A DNA stretch of 55,217 bases, taken from Pseudomonadota bacterium (GTDB taxonomy: Bacteria > Desulfobacterota > Desulfobulbia > Desulfobulbales > SURF-16). This document shows positions 25,113-34,254 of this stretch, piece by piece. How positions within the stretch are numbered: the stretch's first letter is position 1; every line of letters begins with the position of its first letter. The stretch lies in NCBI GenBank assembly GCA_018822545.1, contig JAHJKA010000053.1:1-55217 (forward strand). The letters run 5' to 3'. The notes below the pieces were generated by a model, which saw only the letters and a program-made list of their open reading frames with translations, had not been told where the DNA came from and ran no database searches. The translations under genes were made by a program, and so were the position numbers.

Positions 25113-25999
25113 GTTATCCAAGATCGATGACCGGCTTTGGCCGTGGTGATAACGAGGTTGCAAACCATACCTGGAGTGTGGAAATAAAATCGGTAAACCA
25201 CCGTTTTTTTGATATCAAAATAAAAATGCCGCGCCAGCTCTTTGCCCTGGAAGATAGAATCAAAAAAGAGATATCCCAGTCATTCAGCCGCGGCCATGTG
25301 GATGTTATCATCACAAGCTCCGGCACCATGGAGGCCGGCAGTCACCTGGAAGTCGACCATAACCTCGCCAGTCAGTACAAAAAATGCCTGGTTGAGCTCA
25401 GCGACCATCTTGATCTTGCCTGTGAGCCCACCGCCCTGTTGAAACTGATATCTTCGTATCCTCAGGTCATCCGCACCATTGACGATGAAGCTGATGCCGA
25501 TACGCTCTGGCAGCAGCTGCAACCTGCCATTGCCAAGGCTTGTGCCACAAGCCTTGCCATGCGCATTCAAGAGGGAAGTAACCTCAAAAAAGATATGCTT
25601 GAGCGCCTTGATATTTTTGCCGCCACGGTTGAGGCCATCAAGGAAAAGACTCCTGAGCTCCTCGCGCTGCGCACCAGTAGTCTTGAAGAGAAACTGACAA
25701 AGCGGCTGGATGGTGTTGATATTGATCCGGCCCGTTTGGCCCAGGAGGTTGTGATCTTAGCCGACAAGGCGGATGTCACCGAAGAACTTGTTCGCCTTGC
25801 CAGCCACATCTCCCAATTTCGCACCTTCCTTGAAGCTGATGAAGCAACAGGCCGCCGACTTGATTTTCTGCTCCAGGAATTTTTGAGGGAAATAAACACA
25901 CTGGCTTCAAAAATCTCCACCTCAAGTGTTGCTCATCAGACAGTGGAACTGAAAAACGAGATGGAAAAAATACGTGAACAGGTGCAGAATCTGGAATAG
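25109..25999 (+). CDS. yicC: YicC family protein
   Basis: 296 residues starting MSYPRSMTGFGRG, the family signature, with the C-terminal domain ending LKNEMEKIREQVQNLE. YicC-type proteins are linked to RNA decay and to stationary-phase growth. The ATG overlaps the end of rfaE1. A YicC, RemA/DUF370, Gmk order is common in Firmicutes and Deltaproteobacteria, and it is seen here. Confidence 0.94.
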   Translation: MSYPRSMTGFGRGDNEVANHTWSVEIKSVNHRFFDIKIKMPRQLFALEDRIKKEISQSFSRGHVDVIITSSGTMEAGSHLEVDHNLASQYKKCLVELSDHLDLACEPTALLKLISSYPQVIRTIDDEADADTLWQQLQPAIAKACATSLAMRIQEGSNLKKDMLERLDIFAATVEAIKEKTPELLALRTSSLEEKLTKRLDGVDIDPARLAQEVVILADKADVTEELVRLASHISQFRTFLEADEATGRRLDFLLQEFLREINTLASKISTSSVAHQTVELKNEMEKIREQVQNLE

Positions 26000-26022
26000 G
26001 TCTGTTGAAGTGTTGTGAATAC

Positions 26023-26111
26023 CTCACCACAGAGACACAAAGACACAGAGGTCACTATACCATTAACAAAATCTTCTCGGCACCCCACAAGGGGCACAAA
26101 TGCCTCTGTGA
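26023..26111. repeat. Palindromic intergenic repeat, copy 2
   Basis: CTCACCACAGAGACACAAAG at 26023 and its inverted counterpart GGGGCACAAATGCCTCTGTG near 26091-26110, with a diverged centre. It is the same repeat family as the copies at 24012 and 27869. Confidence 0.75.
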
Positions 26112-26191
26112 TTATATAAAACGCCTTAAAGAATTAAACTGATTCCCCTTCTTGATTTGCTAAAATCACAAAAATAGCAAAGGACAAACCT

Positions 26192-26455
26192 ATGAACTCC
26201 CGGATGATCAATGTCGGCTTTGGTAATTCCGTGGTGGCCGATCGTATTCTTCTTGTGGCTAACCCGAAATCTTCACCCATGAAGAAACTAAAAGATGAGG
26301 CAAAACTTCAAAAAAAACTTATCGATGTCACCGAGGGCCGGAAAACTCGTTCCATCATCCTTCTTGACACCGATCACATTGTTCTCTCCGCTGTTCAGCC
26401 GGAAACCATCAATCTCCGCTTCCTGCCCATTGAAGAAATGAAGGAGGAGGGATAA
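26192..26455 (+). CDS. RemA/DUF370 family small DNA-binding regulator
   Basis: 87 residues: MNSRMINVGFGNSVVADRIL, then ANPKSSPMKKL and IILLDTDHIVLSAVQPETI, all RemA/DUF370 signatures. In Bacillus, RemA activates matrix genes; the role in Deltaproteobacteria is not settled. It sits directly before gmk (5-base gap), the standard neighbour. Confidence 0.92.
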   Translation: MNSRMINVGFGNSVVADRILLVANPKSSPMKKLKDEAKLQKKLIDVTEGRKTRSIILLDTDHIVLSAVQPETINLRFLPIEEMKEEG

Positions 26456-26460
26456 GGGCG

Positions 26461-27072
26461 ATGAAAGGCAATCTCATTATTATTTCAGCCCCTTCCGGCA
26501 CCGGCAAGACCACCATCTTAAAAAAAATTATGCCCCACCTCCAGGGTCTCACCTTTTCCGTCTCGCACACGACCCGCGCTCCGCGCTCGGGTGAAGAACA
26601 GGGCAAGGATTATTATTTTGTCAGCCAAGATGCCTTTCTTGCCCTCCGCGACCAGGGCGGTTTTCTGGAGTGGGCCGAGGTGCATGGCTATTATTACGGC
26701 ACCAGCAAGAAAGAAGTGACGGATAGATTGAATCAGGGCATCGACGTCTTCCTGGACATTGATATCCAAGGCGCCCGCCAGGTCCGCAAGGCCGCTCCAG
26801 ATGCCATTTCCATCTTCATCTGCCCCCCTTCATGGCAGGAGCAGGAAAAAAGACTTACCGGTCGCGGCACTGATTCGCCCGAAACCATTGCTCTGCGTCT
26901 GGCAAATGCCAAGGCGGAGATGGCAGATGTGAACACCTATGATTATGTGGTGATCAATGACGATCTTGACTCCGCTGCCCGCATGCTTGAGGCAATCATT
27001 CTTGCCATGCGGGCCAAAAACCGCCGCAACCTGAACGGCGAACCCCTTTGCTTACCAACGGAATACTCATGA
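26461..27072 (+). CDS. gmk: Guanylate kinase
   Basis: 203 residues phosphorylating GMP to GDP. The P-loop is SAPSGTGKTT near residue 10, with VSHTTRAPRSGEEQGKDYYFV for GMP binding and a lid region GRGTDSPETIALRLANA. The length and motifs are normal. Its stop codon overlaps the rlmB start as ATGA. Confidence 0.97.
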   Translation: MKGNLIIISAPSGTGKTTILKKIMPHLQGLTFSVSHTTRAPRSGEEQGKDYYFVSQDAFLALRDQGGFLEWAEVHGYYYGTSKKEVTDRLNQGIDVFLDIDIQGARQVRKAAPDAISIFICPPSWQEQEKRLTGRGTDSPETIALRLANAKAEMADVNTYDYVVINDDLDSAARMLEAIILAMRAKNRRNLNGEPLCLPTEYS

Positions 27073-27860
27073 CCGAAAAACCCATAGCGCCTGTTGGTAA
27101 ACGCCTGCAGGCCAACGAAAACCTGATCTGGGGAATCCACCCGGTGGCCGCCCTGCTTGAGCAGTCCCCTGGCACCATCACTGAAATTTATATTGTGAAA
27201 GGCAGACCAAACCCTAAAATCCAGGCCATCATTGATCAATGTCGCGCCCTGGGTATCAAGAGCCGTTTTGAAACTGCCCTGTCGATTACCGGCGAAACCG
27301 GGGGTTCAGTCAATCACCAAGGCGTGGCAGCGCGTACCAAGGCCACGGAAACCTTGAGTGAAGAAGATTTCCTTACTTTGATCCGACAAGAAACCCAGCC
27401 TGCTTTTCTCTTGGCCTTGGATTCCATCCAAGACCCCCAGAACATGGGCGCCATTCTGCGCTCAGCTGCAGCCGCCGGGGTCACCGGTGTGATCCTGCCG
27501 AGAGATCGCAGCGCCCCTTTAGGTGGCACCACAGCGAAAATTGCTGCCGGCGCCCTGGCTCATCTTGCCATCTGCGTCGTTACCAACCTGTCAATTTTCC
27601 TTCAGAAATTACAACAGGAAAACATCTGGCTCTACGGCACCGTGAAGGATGGCGGCACCTCTGTTTTCAAAACCGATCTCACAGGCCCTGTCTGCCTGGT
27701 TATCGGTAATGAGGAAAAAGGTTTGCGCCCCTTAGTGGCCAAACAATGCGACTTCAAGGTCACCATCCCCATGCAGGGCACCCTGGATTCGCTGAATGCC
27801 TCTGTAGCAGCGGGGATCAGCCTCTTTGAGGTGGTCCGCCAGCGTACGGAGATTGTCTAA
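27069..27860 (+). CDS. rlmB: 23S rRNA 2'-O-methyltransferase (SpoU/TrmH family)
   Basis: 263 residues. The N-terminal substrate-binding domain (WGIHPVAALLEQ) is followed by a SPOUT domain with ALDSIQDPQNMGAILRSA, VIGNEEKGLRP and IPMQGTLDSLNASVAAGI, the three knotted-fold motifs. RlmB methylates G2251 of 23S rRNA in E. coli. The ATG at 27069 overlaps the gmk stop. A specific subfamily (RlmB versus another SpoU) is likely but not certain. Confidence 0.92.
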   Translation: MTEKPIAPVGKRLQANENLIWGIHPVAALLEQSPGTITEIYIVKGRPNPKIQAIIDQCRALGIKSRFETALSITGETGGSVNHQGVAARTKATETLSEEDFLTLIRQETQPAFLLALDSIQDPQNMGAILRSAAAAGVTGVILPRDRSAPLGGTTAKIAAGALAHLAICVVTNLSIFLQKLQQENIWLYGTVKDGGTSVFKTDLTGPVCLVIGNEEKGLRPLVAKQCDFKVTIPMQGTLDSLNASVAAGISLFEVVRQRTEIV

Positions 27861-27868
27861 AATGAGCT

Positions 27869-27933
27869 GTTCACCACAGAGACACAGAGACACAAAGTTT
27901 TTTTCTCTGTGCCTTTGTGTCTCTGTGGTGAAC
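27869..27933. repeat. Palindromic intergenic repeat, copy 3 (most perfect)
   Basis: TTCACCACAGAGACACAGAG at the left and, inverted, GCCTTTGTGTCTCTGTGGTGAA at the right, with only a short centre. Transcribed RNA would form a long hairpin. It separates rlmB from the flavin reductase gene. Confidence 0.85.
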
Positions 27934-27969
27934 GAATAATCTTGTTGATAAAAGTGAAAGACGGAGAAA

Positions 27970-28551
27970 ATGAAAGAATCCCTTGGCGCAAACACCCTTG
28001 TCTACCCCACCCCGGTTTGGGTTATCGGCACATATAATGAAGATGGCAGCGCCAATGTAATGACAGCGGCCTGGGGCGGCATCTGCTGCTCAAAACCGCC
28101 TTGCCTTGCCGTTTCTCTGCGCGAGGCTACCCTGACCCACAGCAACATCATGCGCACTAAGGCCTTTACCGTTCATATCGGTACGGAAAAGCTAGTTGCA
28201 GAGACAGATTATTTCGGGATTTCCACAGGAAGGATGACGGACAAACTGGCAGATACCGGCTTGAAGTGGAGCAAAAGTGACACCGTTGATGCGCCTCTTG
28301 TCGAAGAGTTTCCACTTATCTTGGAATGCAGCCTACAACAGGTAGTGGAGATAGGCCTCCATACCCAGTTCATCGGCGAAATTCTGGATGTTAAGGCAGA
28401 CAAGGCAATCCTCGGCGACAAGGATCTCCCAGATCTTGAACTGCTTCGCCCCCTGCTCTTTTCACCGGTGATTCGTAAATATCACGGCATCGGCAATCTG
28501 GTAGGCCAGGCCTTTCAGATCGGCAAGAAGTATAAAAACCAGAAAGAATAA
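27970..28551 (+). CDS. Flavin reductase-like FMN-binding protein
   Basis: 193 residues of the FMN-binding split-barrel family, starting MKESLGANTLVYPTPVWVIG with GICCSKPPCLAVSLRE and a flavodoxin-reductase-type LVAETDYFGISTGR. Relatives such as flavoredoxin pass electrons to sulfite or bisulfite-linked systems in sulfate reducers; others are NAD(P)H:FMN reductases. It is a single gene between a repeat and the cobalamin riboswitch. Confidence 0.88.
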   Translation: MKESLGANTLVYPTPVWVIGTYNEDGSANVMTAAWGGICCSKPPCLAVSLREATLTHSNIMRTKAFTVHIGTEKLVAETDYFGISTGRMTDKLADTGLKWSKSDTVDAPLVEEFPLILECSLQQVVEIGLHTQFIGEILDVKADKAILGDKDLPDLELLRPLLFSPVIRKYHGIGNLVGQAFQIGKKYKNQKE

Positions 28552-28830
28552 TGAGAGACGATAAGATGTAGCAATACTCATTCGACCTGACAATTCCCCA
28601 AATCAGGTTCAAACAGACCTGACATACTCAGGAAACATCTTAACTTACAGTTCTTCTTAAACGCTTAAGATAGCCAAAGGGTACCTTCCACTTTTAAATG
28701 TATAGCGTCTTACATCTGAACAAAAATAATTTCGATTCAGTTTTTGCATAAGGAAAATGTCTAAAACAGATTCCCCTTGGACTAGCTTATTGACATCCTC
28801 GTTTTTTTTAATTAGTTTTTGTTTGAAATT

Positions 28831-28995
28831 TTCAGATGCTCTTAGCCGAGCATAATAGGGAACCCGGTGTGAATCCGGGACGGGCCCGCCGCTGTAACTG
28901 GGGACGAACGTTGCATTAAAGTCACTGTTTTTTATACGAAAATGGGAAGGCGCAACAAGTAGAACGAACCAGGAGTCAGAAAACCTGTCTGAAAA
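28831..28995 (+). promoter_or_regulatory. Cobalamin riboswitch
   Basis: Core features are visible: GGGAACCCGGTGTGAATCCGG (28858 on), then GACGGGCCCGCCGCTGTAACTGGGG, GTCACTG, GGGAAGGC and the B12-box-like AACCAGGAGTCAG with ACCTGTCT. It lies 240 bases before the BtuB-like receptor. A TTGACA at 28790-28795 may be the -35 box. B12 binding should switch the downstream genes off. Confidence 0.93.
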
Positions 28996-29139
28996 TATAT
29001 CATGAATGGAGGATTACCCCCCCTGCGGGGTGACTTCTTACATGACTTGGCATGCTAGAGAAATGGTACACCAAGAAGAGCCTGCTCCCGTGGACAAGGG
29101 GCATAATGCTCATGCTTATTCGTGGAAAGAACAGGGAAT

Positions 29140-29177
29140 CCTCGGGTCAATATTATATTGGTCCGGGGTTTTTTTTT
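29140..29177 (+). terminator. Intrinsic terminator behind the riboswitch
   Basis: CCTCGGGTCAAT, loop ATTAT, ATTGGTCCGGGG forms a 12-bp stem (three G-U pairs), followed by nine T. It lies between the riboswitch and the receptor start at 29232, so the switch probably works by transcription termination. Confidence 0.85.
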
Positions 29178-29231
29178 GCTTTTTTTCAAGCAGCTCCGGA
29201 TCTGAATTATTCAGTTTTAGGAGATGTGAAA

Positions 29232-31289
29232 ATGAGAAAGAAAATTCAAGCATGTTTCGCCTTATTCATTCTGAGTTCACCAAGTATGGCTTTCGCCGAA
29301 ATGGAAACCGAGCTGGTAGAGAGCAAACCTGTTACGGAACTTACCTTGGACGAAGTGGTGGTCACTGCCACCAAGACAGCCCAGAAAAGAAAAGATGTGC
29401 CCAATACGGTTATTCTAAAAGATGCGCTTGATCTTGAGGATGCTCCTGCTCGAGGTCTTGGTGAGCTGCTGGCCAATGAATCTGGTCTCGACTGGCGAAC
29501 CTATGGAAATTACGGTGGCGCTGCCCAAGAAATCCATATCCGTGGAATGGGGGGCGATGCTACTCAAATTTTTCTCAACGGGATCAATATCAATTCCCCT
29601 TCCCTTGGCTCTGCCGATCTCGGCCGTCTCCCGATAAACAGTATCGAAAAAATCGAGGTTGTAAAAGGGGCCGGTTCCCTGCTCTACGGCACCGGTGCCA
29701 TGGGCGGCACAGTTCATCTTCTATCCAAGAACCCCCAGCATGATCAAGTCATCCTCAAAGGCAAGGCGGGCTATGGCACTGAGGAGACCTACGAACTGTC
29801 TGCTGAACATGGGATGTTTGTCACGGATACACTCGGCTATTACCTGACAGCTACCAAGAGAGAAACTGATGGTTTTCGGGACAATAGCGCTTTGGACCAT
29901 ACGGACCTGTCCATGAAACTCCTCTTTGACATGCCGGAACACCTACAGGCTTCAATCTTCTCCACCTATATTGACCGTGATTACGGAGTACCGGGCGTTA
30001 AGCCGCCGGAGGGAACGCCAACCCATATCGTCAATGGTACGGCTTTTTATAATGAAAATTCCGCGAGCCTGGTGAATAAAGGCGGAAATGATGATTGGCA
30101 TAATGCCCTGGAACTTACAGCCAGTCCTCTGGATTCTCTGGGCCTGACCATGCGGGCTGAATACAGTGATACGGAAAATTACAATCTGACTCGCCGCAAC
30201 AGTAGTGGGACTGGTACCGAAACCTGGGTCACCAATACAACCAGTGGCATCGAGGGTTTTGCTGAGTGGCACCCCTTTACCATGGCAACCCTGGTGGTTG
30301 GCGGCCAATATCGTGACTATGATTCTGAAAATAAACAAGAAGATCTGGATAGTTTTGGTGCATCAGTAGCGGGGTCCCGCTCTACAACAGAAAATGGCAT
30401 TTACACCCGTGGCGGCTATATCGAGGCTCAGTATCGCCCTGGTAAATATGTAAAAATGCTCACAGGAATGCGGCATGAATACCACTCCACCTCCGGATCT
30501 GAAAATATTCCCCGTTTTGGCCTTGTAATAAATCCTTGCGAAACAACGGTTATCAAACTCAGCCATGGCAAACATTTCCGTGCCCCTTCTATAAATGATC
30601 TCTTTTGGCCAGATAGCGGCTTTGCCAAGGGAAATACCAATCTGATCGCAGAGAGTGGCTGGCACAGCGATGTCACCATGGAGCAATCCCTATGGCAGGA
30701 CAAGGTCATGGCCATCCTAACCTTTTTCCAGGCGGACATTGATGACAAGATTGACTGGGCTGAAGATCCCACAGATCCAAACATATATGGTGGAGGCTAT
30801 TGGAAACCAAGTAATGTCGATAAATTCGAAAGCCAAGGCGTAGAGCTCAGCCTGACCCTGACACCGGTCGATCCGTTACGCATTTCCTTAAGTTATACCT
30901 ATCTTGATGCTCAAGAAGAAAAAGTAGCAGGGACATGGCGACAGGCCACCGATACCGCGAAAAACACCTTTAAAGCGGATTTTGCTTATCACTTCTCCTT
31001 CGGTCTCTCTACCAATATGGTTGTGCGCTATGTTGATGAACGACCCTCAGTCTATGCCACAGATGCTGACACTAAAGCGGAACATGTCCTTGATTCCTAT
31101 GTAACCACGGACATCAAGATCAGCCAGAGTCTTGGCGAACACTGGCTCTTCGCCTTAACGGCTACCAACCTTTTTGACAAAGGATATGATGTTAATTCCA
31201 GTGATTTCTATGGAACCACATCAATTCCTAATTGTGGATACCCCGGAGCCGAGCGATCCTTCTTCGGCACAGTTACCTATGAATTTTAA
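29232..31289 (+). CDS. btuB: TonB-dependent outer-membrane receptor, BtuB-like (cobalamin/corrinoid)
   Basis: 685 residues. The ATG at 29232 follows TTAGGAG, and the signal peptide ends SMAFA. The TonB box is ELTLDEVVVTAT. A plug domain follows (about residues 55-170, with RGMGGDATQIFLNG and IEKIEVVKGAGSLLYGTGAMGG), then a 22-strand-type barrel ending TVTYEF, with the terminal aromatic Phe. Upstream frame sequence to 29052 crosses the riboswitch terminator, so it is not coding. Riboswitch control and BtuF/CbiZ neighbours point to corrinoid import. Confidence 0.9.
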   Translation: MRKKIQACFALFILSSPSMAFAEMETELVESKPVTELTLDEVVVTATKTAQKRKDVPNTVILKDALDLEDAPARGLGELLANESGLDWRTYGNYGGAAQEIHIRGMGGDATQIFLNGININSPSLGSADLGRLPINSIEKIEVVKGAGSLLYGTGAMGGTVHLLSKNPQHDQVILKGKAGYGTEETYELSAEHGMFVTDTLGYYLTATKRETDGFRDNSALDHTDLSMKLLFDMPEHLQASIFSTYIDRDYGVPGVKPPEGTPTHIVNGTAFYNENSASLVNKGGNDDWHNALELTASPLDSLGLTMRAEYSDTENYNLTRRNSSGTGTETWVTNTTSGIEGFAEWHPFTMATLVVGGQYRDYDSENKQEDLDSFGASVAGSRSTTENGIYTRGGYIEAQYRPGKYVKMLTGMRHEYHSTSGSENIPRFGLVINPCETTVIKLSHGKHFRAPSINDLFWPDSGFAKGNTNLIAESGWHSDVTMEQSLWQDKVMAILTFFQADIDDKIDWAEDPTDPNIYGGGYWKPSNVDKFESQGVELSLTLTPVDPLRISLSYTYLDAQEEKVAGTWRQATDTAKNTFKADFAYHFSFGLSTNMVVRYVDERPSVYATDADTKAEHVLDSYVTTDIKISQSLGEHWLFALTATNLFDKGYDVNSSDFYGTTSIPNCGYPGAERSFFGTVTYEF

Positions 31290-31355
31290 ACATGATGGCT
31301 TCGTACTTGTGTCCTTATGGGCACAGGTAGGGGACATCAATATATAGAGATACAA

Positions 31356-33389
31356 ATGAAACAATTCAATTTTTTATTAGTTATGCTTTTTCTATTGCTG
31401 CCAGAGGCCTTACAGGCCACAGAGTATCCCATTTCATTTATCGACTCAAGCGGCCAGGACATAACCGTAAACAGGCCAGGGCGAGTGGTTTCACTGGTGC
31501 CGTCCATCACTGAAATGCTCCTGAGGATTGGGGCCGGGGATACGGTTGTCGGCACAACCTATCATCCCGCCCTGCCACCAGACTCAGTTCACTCCCTTGA
31601 AGGAATTGCAGGCAAGGAGCTTGTCGGCGGCTTTTTTAGTCCGGACCTTGATCGGGTAGCAGCCCTACAGCCAGATGTCATTTTTTATGCGGATTTACAA
31701 AAGGATGTTCCTATCCGTTTTCGTGACAAGGCTACTCTCATTCAGCTTTCGGCCCGTTCCATTGCTGAGAGTTTTGATCATCTAAAGCTCTTAGGTCGTA
31801 TTTTTTCAAGAAATGGTGAGGCTGCCGAAATCATTGCCGAAGAGAAACGACAGCTGGCGGTGATCGCCAGTAAAATTGCTAAAATTCCGGAAGAGAAAAA
31901 GCAACGAACCATCCGTCTCATGGGACGGGACAAACTCATGACTCCTGGTGATGATTCTTTTCAGAATGAATATATCCGGGCAGCTGGCGGTATTGCTCCG
32001 CAGTTTGGTAAAAATGGCAACATTATCTCTGTAGACCTTGACCAGTGGCAGGAATTCAACCCCCAGGTGATCTATGGCTGTGGCGATGTCAGCCAGACCA
32101 TACCTATTCTCGACCAGCCTGGCTGGCGCGATGTGGATGCCGTGCGTAATAAGCGATTTTTTTTCTTTCCCTGTGAATTAACCTGCCGAGCAGCCACTCA
32201 TCCCGGCTATTTCACCTCCTGGCTGGCGGCTCGAATCTATGGCGACGAGTTTAGTGCCGAGGGAAACTTCGTTTTGCCTGAACAGGTTGTCAGCCGTGTC
32301 CCCCTGAAAATTGGTCTTGACTATCTCCAACAGGCCGAGATCATAGCTGCCGATATCAAAGATTTTCGTCACAAAACCGTGGCTCTCACCTTCAAGCACC
32401 CCATGCAGGTGGTCTCGACCCTGGAAGGACAGAGAAGCGGGATTACCACCGTGGCCAATCATTATATGCCGCCGCCCTCCTGGTGGCTTGGTCATGAACA
32501 AGGGCTGGCCCCCTTACGAAAGTTCAGCCAAAGGGCGCTTGGCTTTACCGATGACTCCACCGCCATGCTCTTCACCGGAGCCAATATGGATAACCTCGTT
32601 GTGGTGAAAAAACAATTCAGGGGTATGGAGGTCACGGCTTTGGTCACGGCCGGCGTGAAGAGCAACGCGATGAGGATGAGCGCGGATACCGGCAGTTTTT
32701 ACGAACCTGATACTCTCCGAAAGAATAAGAACCCGGGCACCATCAATATCCTGCTCCTAAGCAATATGCAGCTCTCCCCCAGAGCCATGACCCGTGCCCT
32801 TATCACTGCCACCGAGGCTAAATCGGCAGCCCTGCAGGATCTGGATATCCGTTCCACCTTTTCACCTGCCATGAATCAAGCCAGCGGTACTGGCACAGAC
32901 AATATCATCGTGGTGCAGGGCGCAGGCAACTCCATAGATTCCAGCGGTGGTCACACCAAAATGGGAGAACTCATGGCCCGAGCCGTCTATGAAGGCGTAC
33001 AACAGGCCGTGCTCCGGCAAAACGGACTGCAGGCGGCCCGTTCAATTTTTCAACGATTAAAAGAACGAAAGATCTCCCTCCATACTATTTGTAAGCCCTA
33101 TGCCACCCAAGAAAAGGCCAAAGCCCTCCGTAAGCAGATGGAGATAATCCTCCTGCAGCCTCAATATGCCAGCTTCCTTAAGTCAATCATGGCCATAAGT
33201 GACGATTATGAAAAGGGGTTGGTCGATGATTTGAGCAGCGTTGATCTGTGGTGTCAGACTGTTGCCAAGCAGATTGCCGGTGGTGAAATGACAGTTGAGG
33301 TTAAGGATGTCGAAAATTTACCCAAGGTATTGGCAAAGGGTCTCAGCGCCTTACTTGCCGGGGCCCTGGAAAAATTGGCTAGGAATTGA
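31356..33389 (+). CDS. Exported BtuF-like / CbiZ fusion protein
   Basis: 677 residues. After a signal peptide (MKQFNFLLVMLFLLLPEALQA), residues 25-310 form a BtuF-type cobalamin-binding domain (RVVSLVPSITEMLLRIGAGD). From about residue 340 to 600 lies a CbiZ/adenosylcobinamide amidohydrolase domain: HPMQVVSTLEGQRSGITTVAN, TALVTAGVKSNAMRMS, INILLLSNMQLSPRAMTRA, GTGTDNIIVVQGAG, GGHTKMGELMARAVYEGV. CbiZ removes the lower-ligand arm of corrinoids and is usually cytoplasmic. The ATG at 31356 is chosen for the signal peptide; an ATG at 31317 is possible. The C-terminal 70 residues are unassigned. Confidence 0.88.
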   Translation: MKQFNFLLVMLFLLLPEALQATEYPISFIDSSGQDITVNRPGRVVSLVPSITEMLLRIGAGDTVVGTTYHPALPPDSVHSLEGIAGKELVGGFFSPDLDRVAALQPDVIFYADLQKDVPIRFRDKATLIQLSARSIAESFDHLKLLGRIFSRNGEAAEIIAEEKRQLAVIASKIAKIPEEKKQRTIRLMGRDKLMTPGDDSFQNEYIRAAGGIAPQFGKNGNIISVDLDQWQEFNPQVIYGCGDVSQTIPILDQPGWRDVDAVRNKRFFFFPCELTCRAATHPGYFTSWLAARIYGDEFSAEGNFVLPEQVVSRVPLKIGLDYLQQAEIIAADIKDFRHKTVALTFKHPMQVVSTLEGQRSGITTVANHYMPPPSWWLGHEQGLAPLRKFSQRALGFTDDSTAMLFTGANMDNLVVVKKQFRGMEVTALVTAGVKSNAMRMSADTGSFYEPDTLRKNKNPGTINILLLSNMQLSPRAMTRALITATEAKSAALQDLDIRSTFSPAMNQASGTGTDNIIVVQGAGNSIDSSGGHTKMGELMARAVYEGVQQAVLRQNGLQAARSIFQRLKERKISLHTICKPYATQEKAKALRKQMEIILLQPQYASFLKSIMAISDDYEKGLVDDLSSVDLWCQTVAKQIAGGEMTVEVKDVENLPKVLAKGLSALLAGALEKLARN

Positions 33390-33390
33390 A

Positions 33391-34254
33391 ATGATAAACC
33401 GCGTGCTTAAATATCGTGTACTTATTTGCCTCTTGTTGACCTTGAGTTGCCGTTCTGCTGAAGCAAAAGATGCTGAACGGATCGTCTCTTTAGGCCCAAT
33501 CAACACAGAGAATGTCTACCTGCTGGGTGCCGGTGACCGATTGGTCGGCAATACCAGATACTGCGTAAGGCCTGCAGCGGCGAGGCTAAAAGAAAAAATC
33601 GGTTCGGTCATGCAGGTGTCCGTCGAGAAGATTATCAGCCTGCAGCCCGACTTGGTGCTGGCCACCGCTTTGACCCGCCCGGAGCAGGTACGACAACTAC
33701 AAAGGCTGGGATTCAAGGTGGTTCGTTTTAAGCAGCCCGCCTCCTTTGCAGAGATTTGCAGCCAGTTTGTCGAGCTCGGCACTCTTTTGGGCCGTGAAGA
33801 GGAAGCCCTACGCATTGTTAATCAGGCTCGGGAGGAGGTCAAGGCCGTGCAAAGAAAAATTGCCCATCTCCCTAGGCAGAAAGTTTTTCTCCAGGTGGGT
33901 TCCCGGTCACTCTTTGGCTCGGTATCAAGTTCCTTTACCCATGATTTTATTGTCCTTGGTGGCGGCATCAATATCATCGAAGATCAAAAATCAGGCACCA
34001 CCAATCGTGAAAAGATAATTGGCCAAAACCCGGAGGTGATCATTATTGCCATCATGGGTTCTGAAACCGGCATTGCCGCGGAGGAGAAAAAGAGTTGGCA
34101 GCGTATTGGTGTTATCAAGGCGGTGCAGGAGAAGCGGGTACATGTGCTTGATCCGGATTTGGTCTGCAGCCCATCCCCGGTCACCTTTGTTCAGGCGCTG
34201 CGAACCATTGCCGCCTTGATCCATCCTGAAATTGCCATGGAGGTTAATCAATGA
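33391..34254 (+). CDS. BtuF-like periplasmic corrinoid/metal-chelate binding protein
   Basis: 287 residues with an N-terminal signal sequence (MINRVLKYRVLICLLLTLSC) and a class III substrate-binding fold (RIVSLGPINTENVYLLGAGDRLVG). It begins 1 base after the fusion gene and overlaps exbB by 4 bases. Together with the BtuF part of the fusion it gives two binding proteins for one uptake unit; no BtuC/BtuD permease gene is present in the window. Confidence 0.83.
   Translation: MINRVLKYRVLICLLLTLSCRSAEAKDAERIVSLGPINTENVYLLGAGDRLVGNTRYCVRPAAARLKEKIGSVMQVSVEKIISLQPDLVLATALTRPEQVRQLQRLGFKVVRFKQPASFAEICSQFVELGTLLGREEEALRIVNQAREEVKAVQRKIAHLPRQKVFLQVGSRSLFGSVSSSFTHDFIVLGGGINIIEDQKSGTTNREKIIGQNPEVIIIAIMGSETGIAAEEKKSWQRIGVIKAVQEKRVHVLDPDLVCSPSPVTFVQALRTIAALIHPEIAMEVNQ

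Noticed and set aside
27732..27995. Small minus-strand protein in the rlmB 3' region
   Set aside because: It mostly translates the palindromic repeat (TTETQRHREK-type), a known source of false genes.
28552..28830. Small RNA or gene between the flavin reductase and the riboswitch
   Set aside because: I saw only a candidate -35 box at 28790 and no open frame or structure of note.
29052..29231. N-terminal extension of the BtuB-like receptor
   Set aside because: It would translate across the riboswitch terminator stem and T-run; the ATG at 29232 has a ribosome site and a clear signal peptide.
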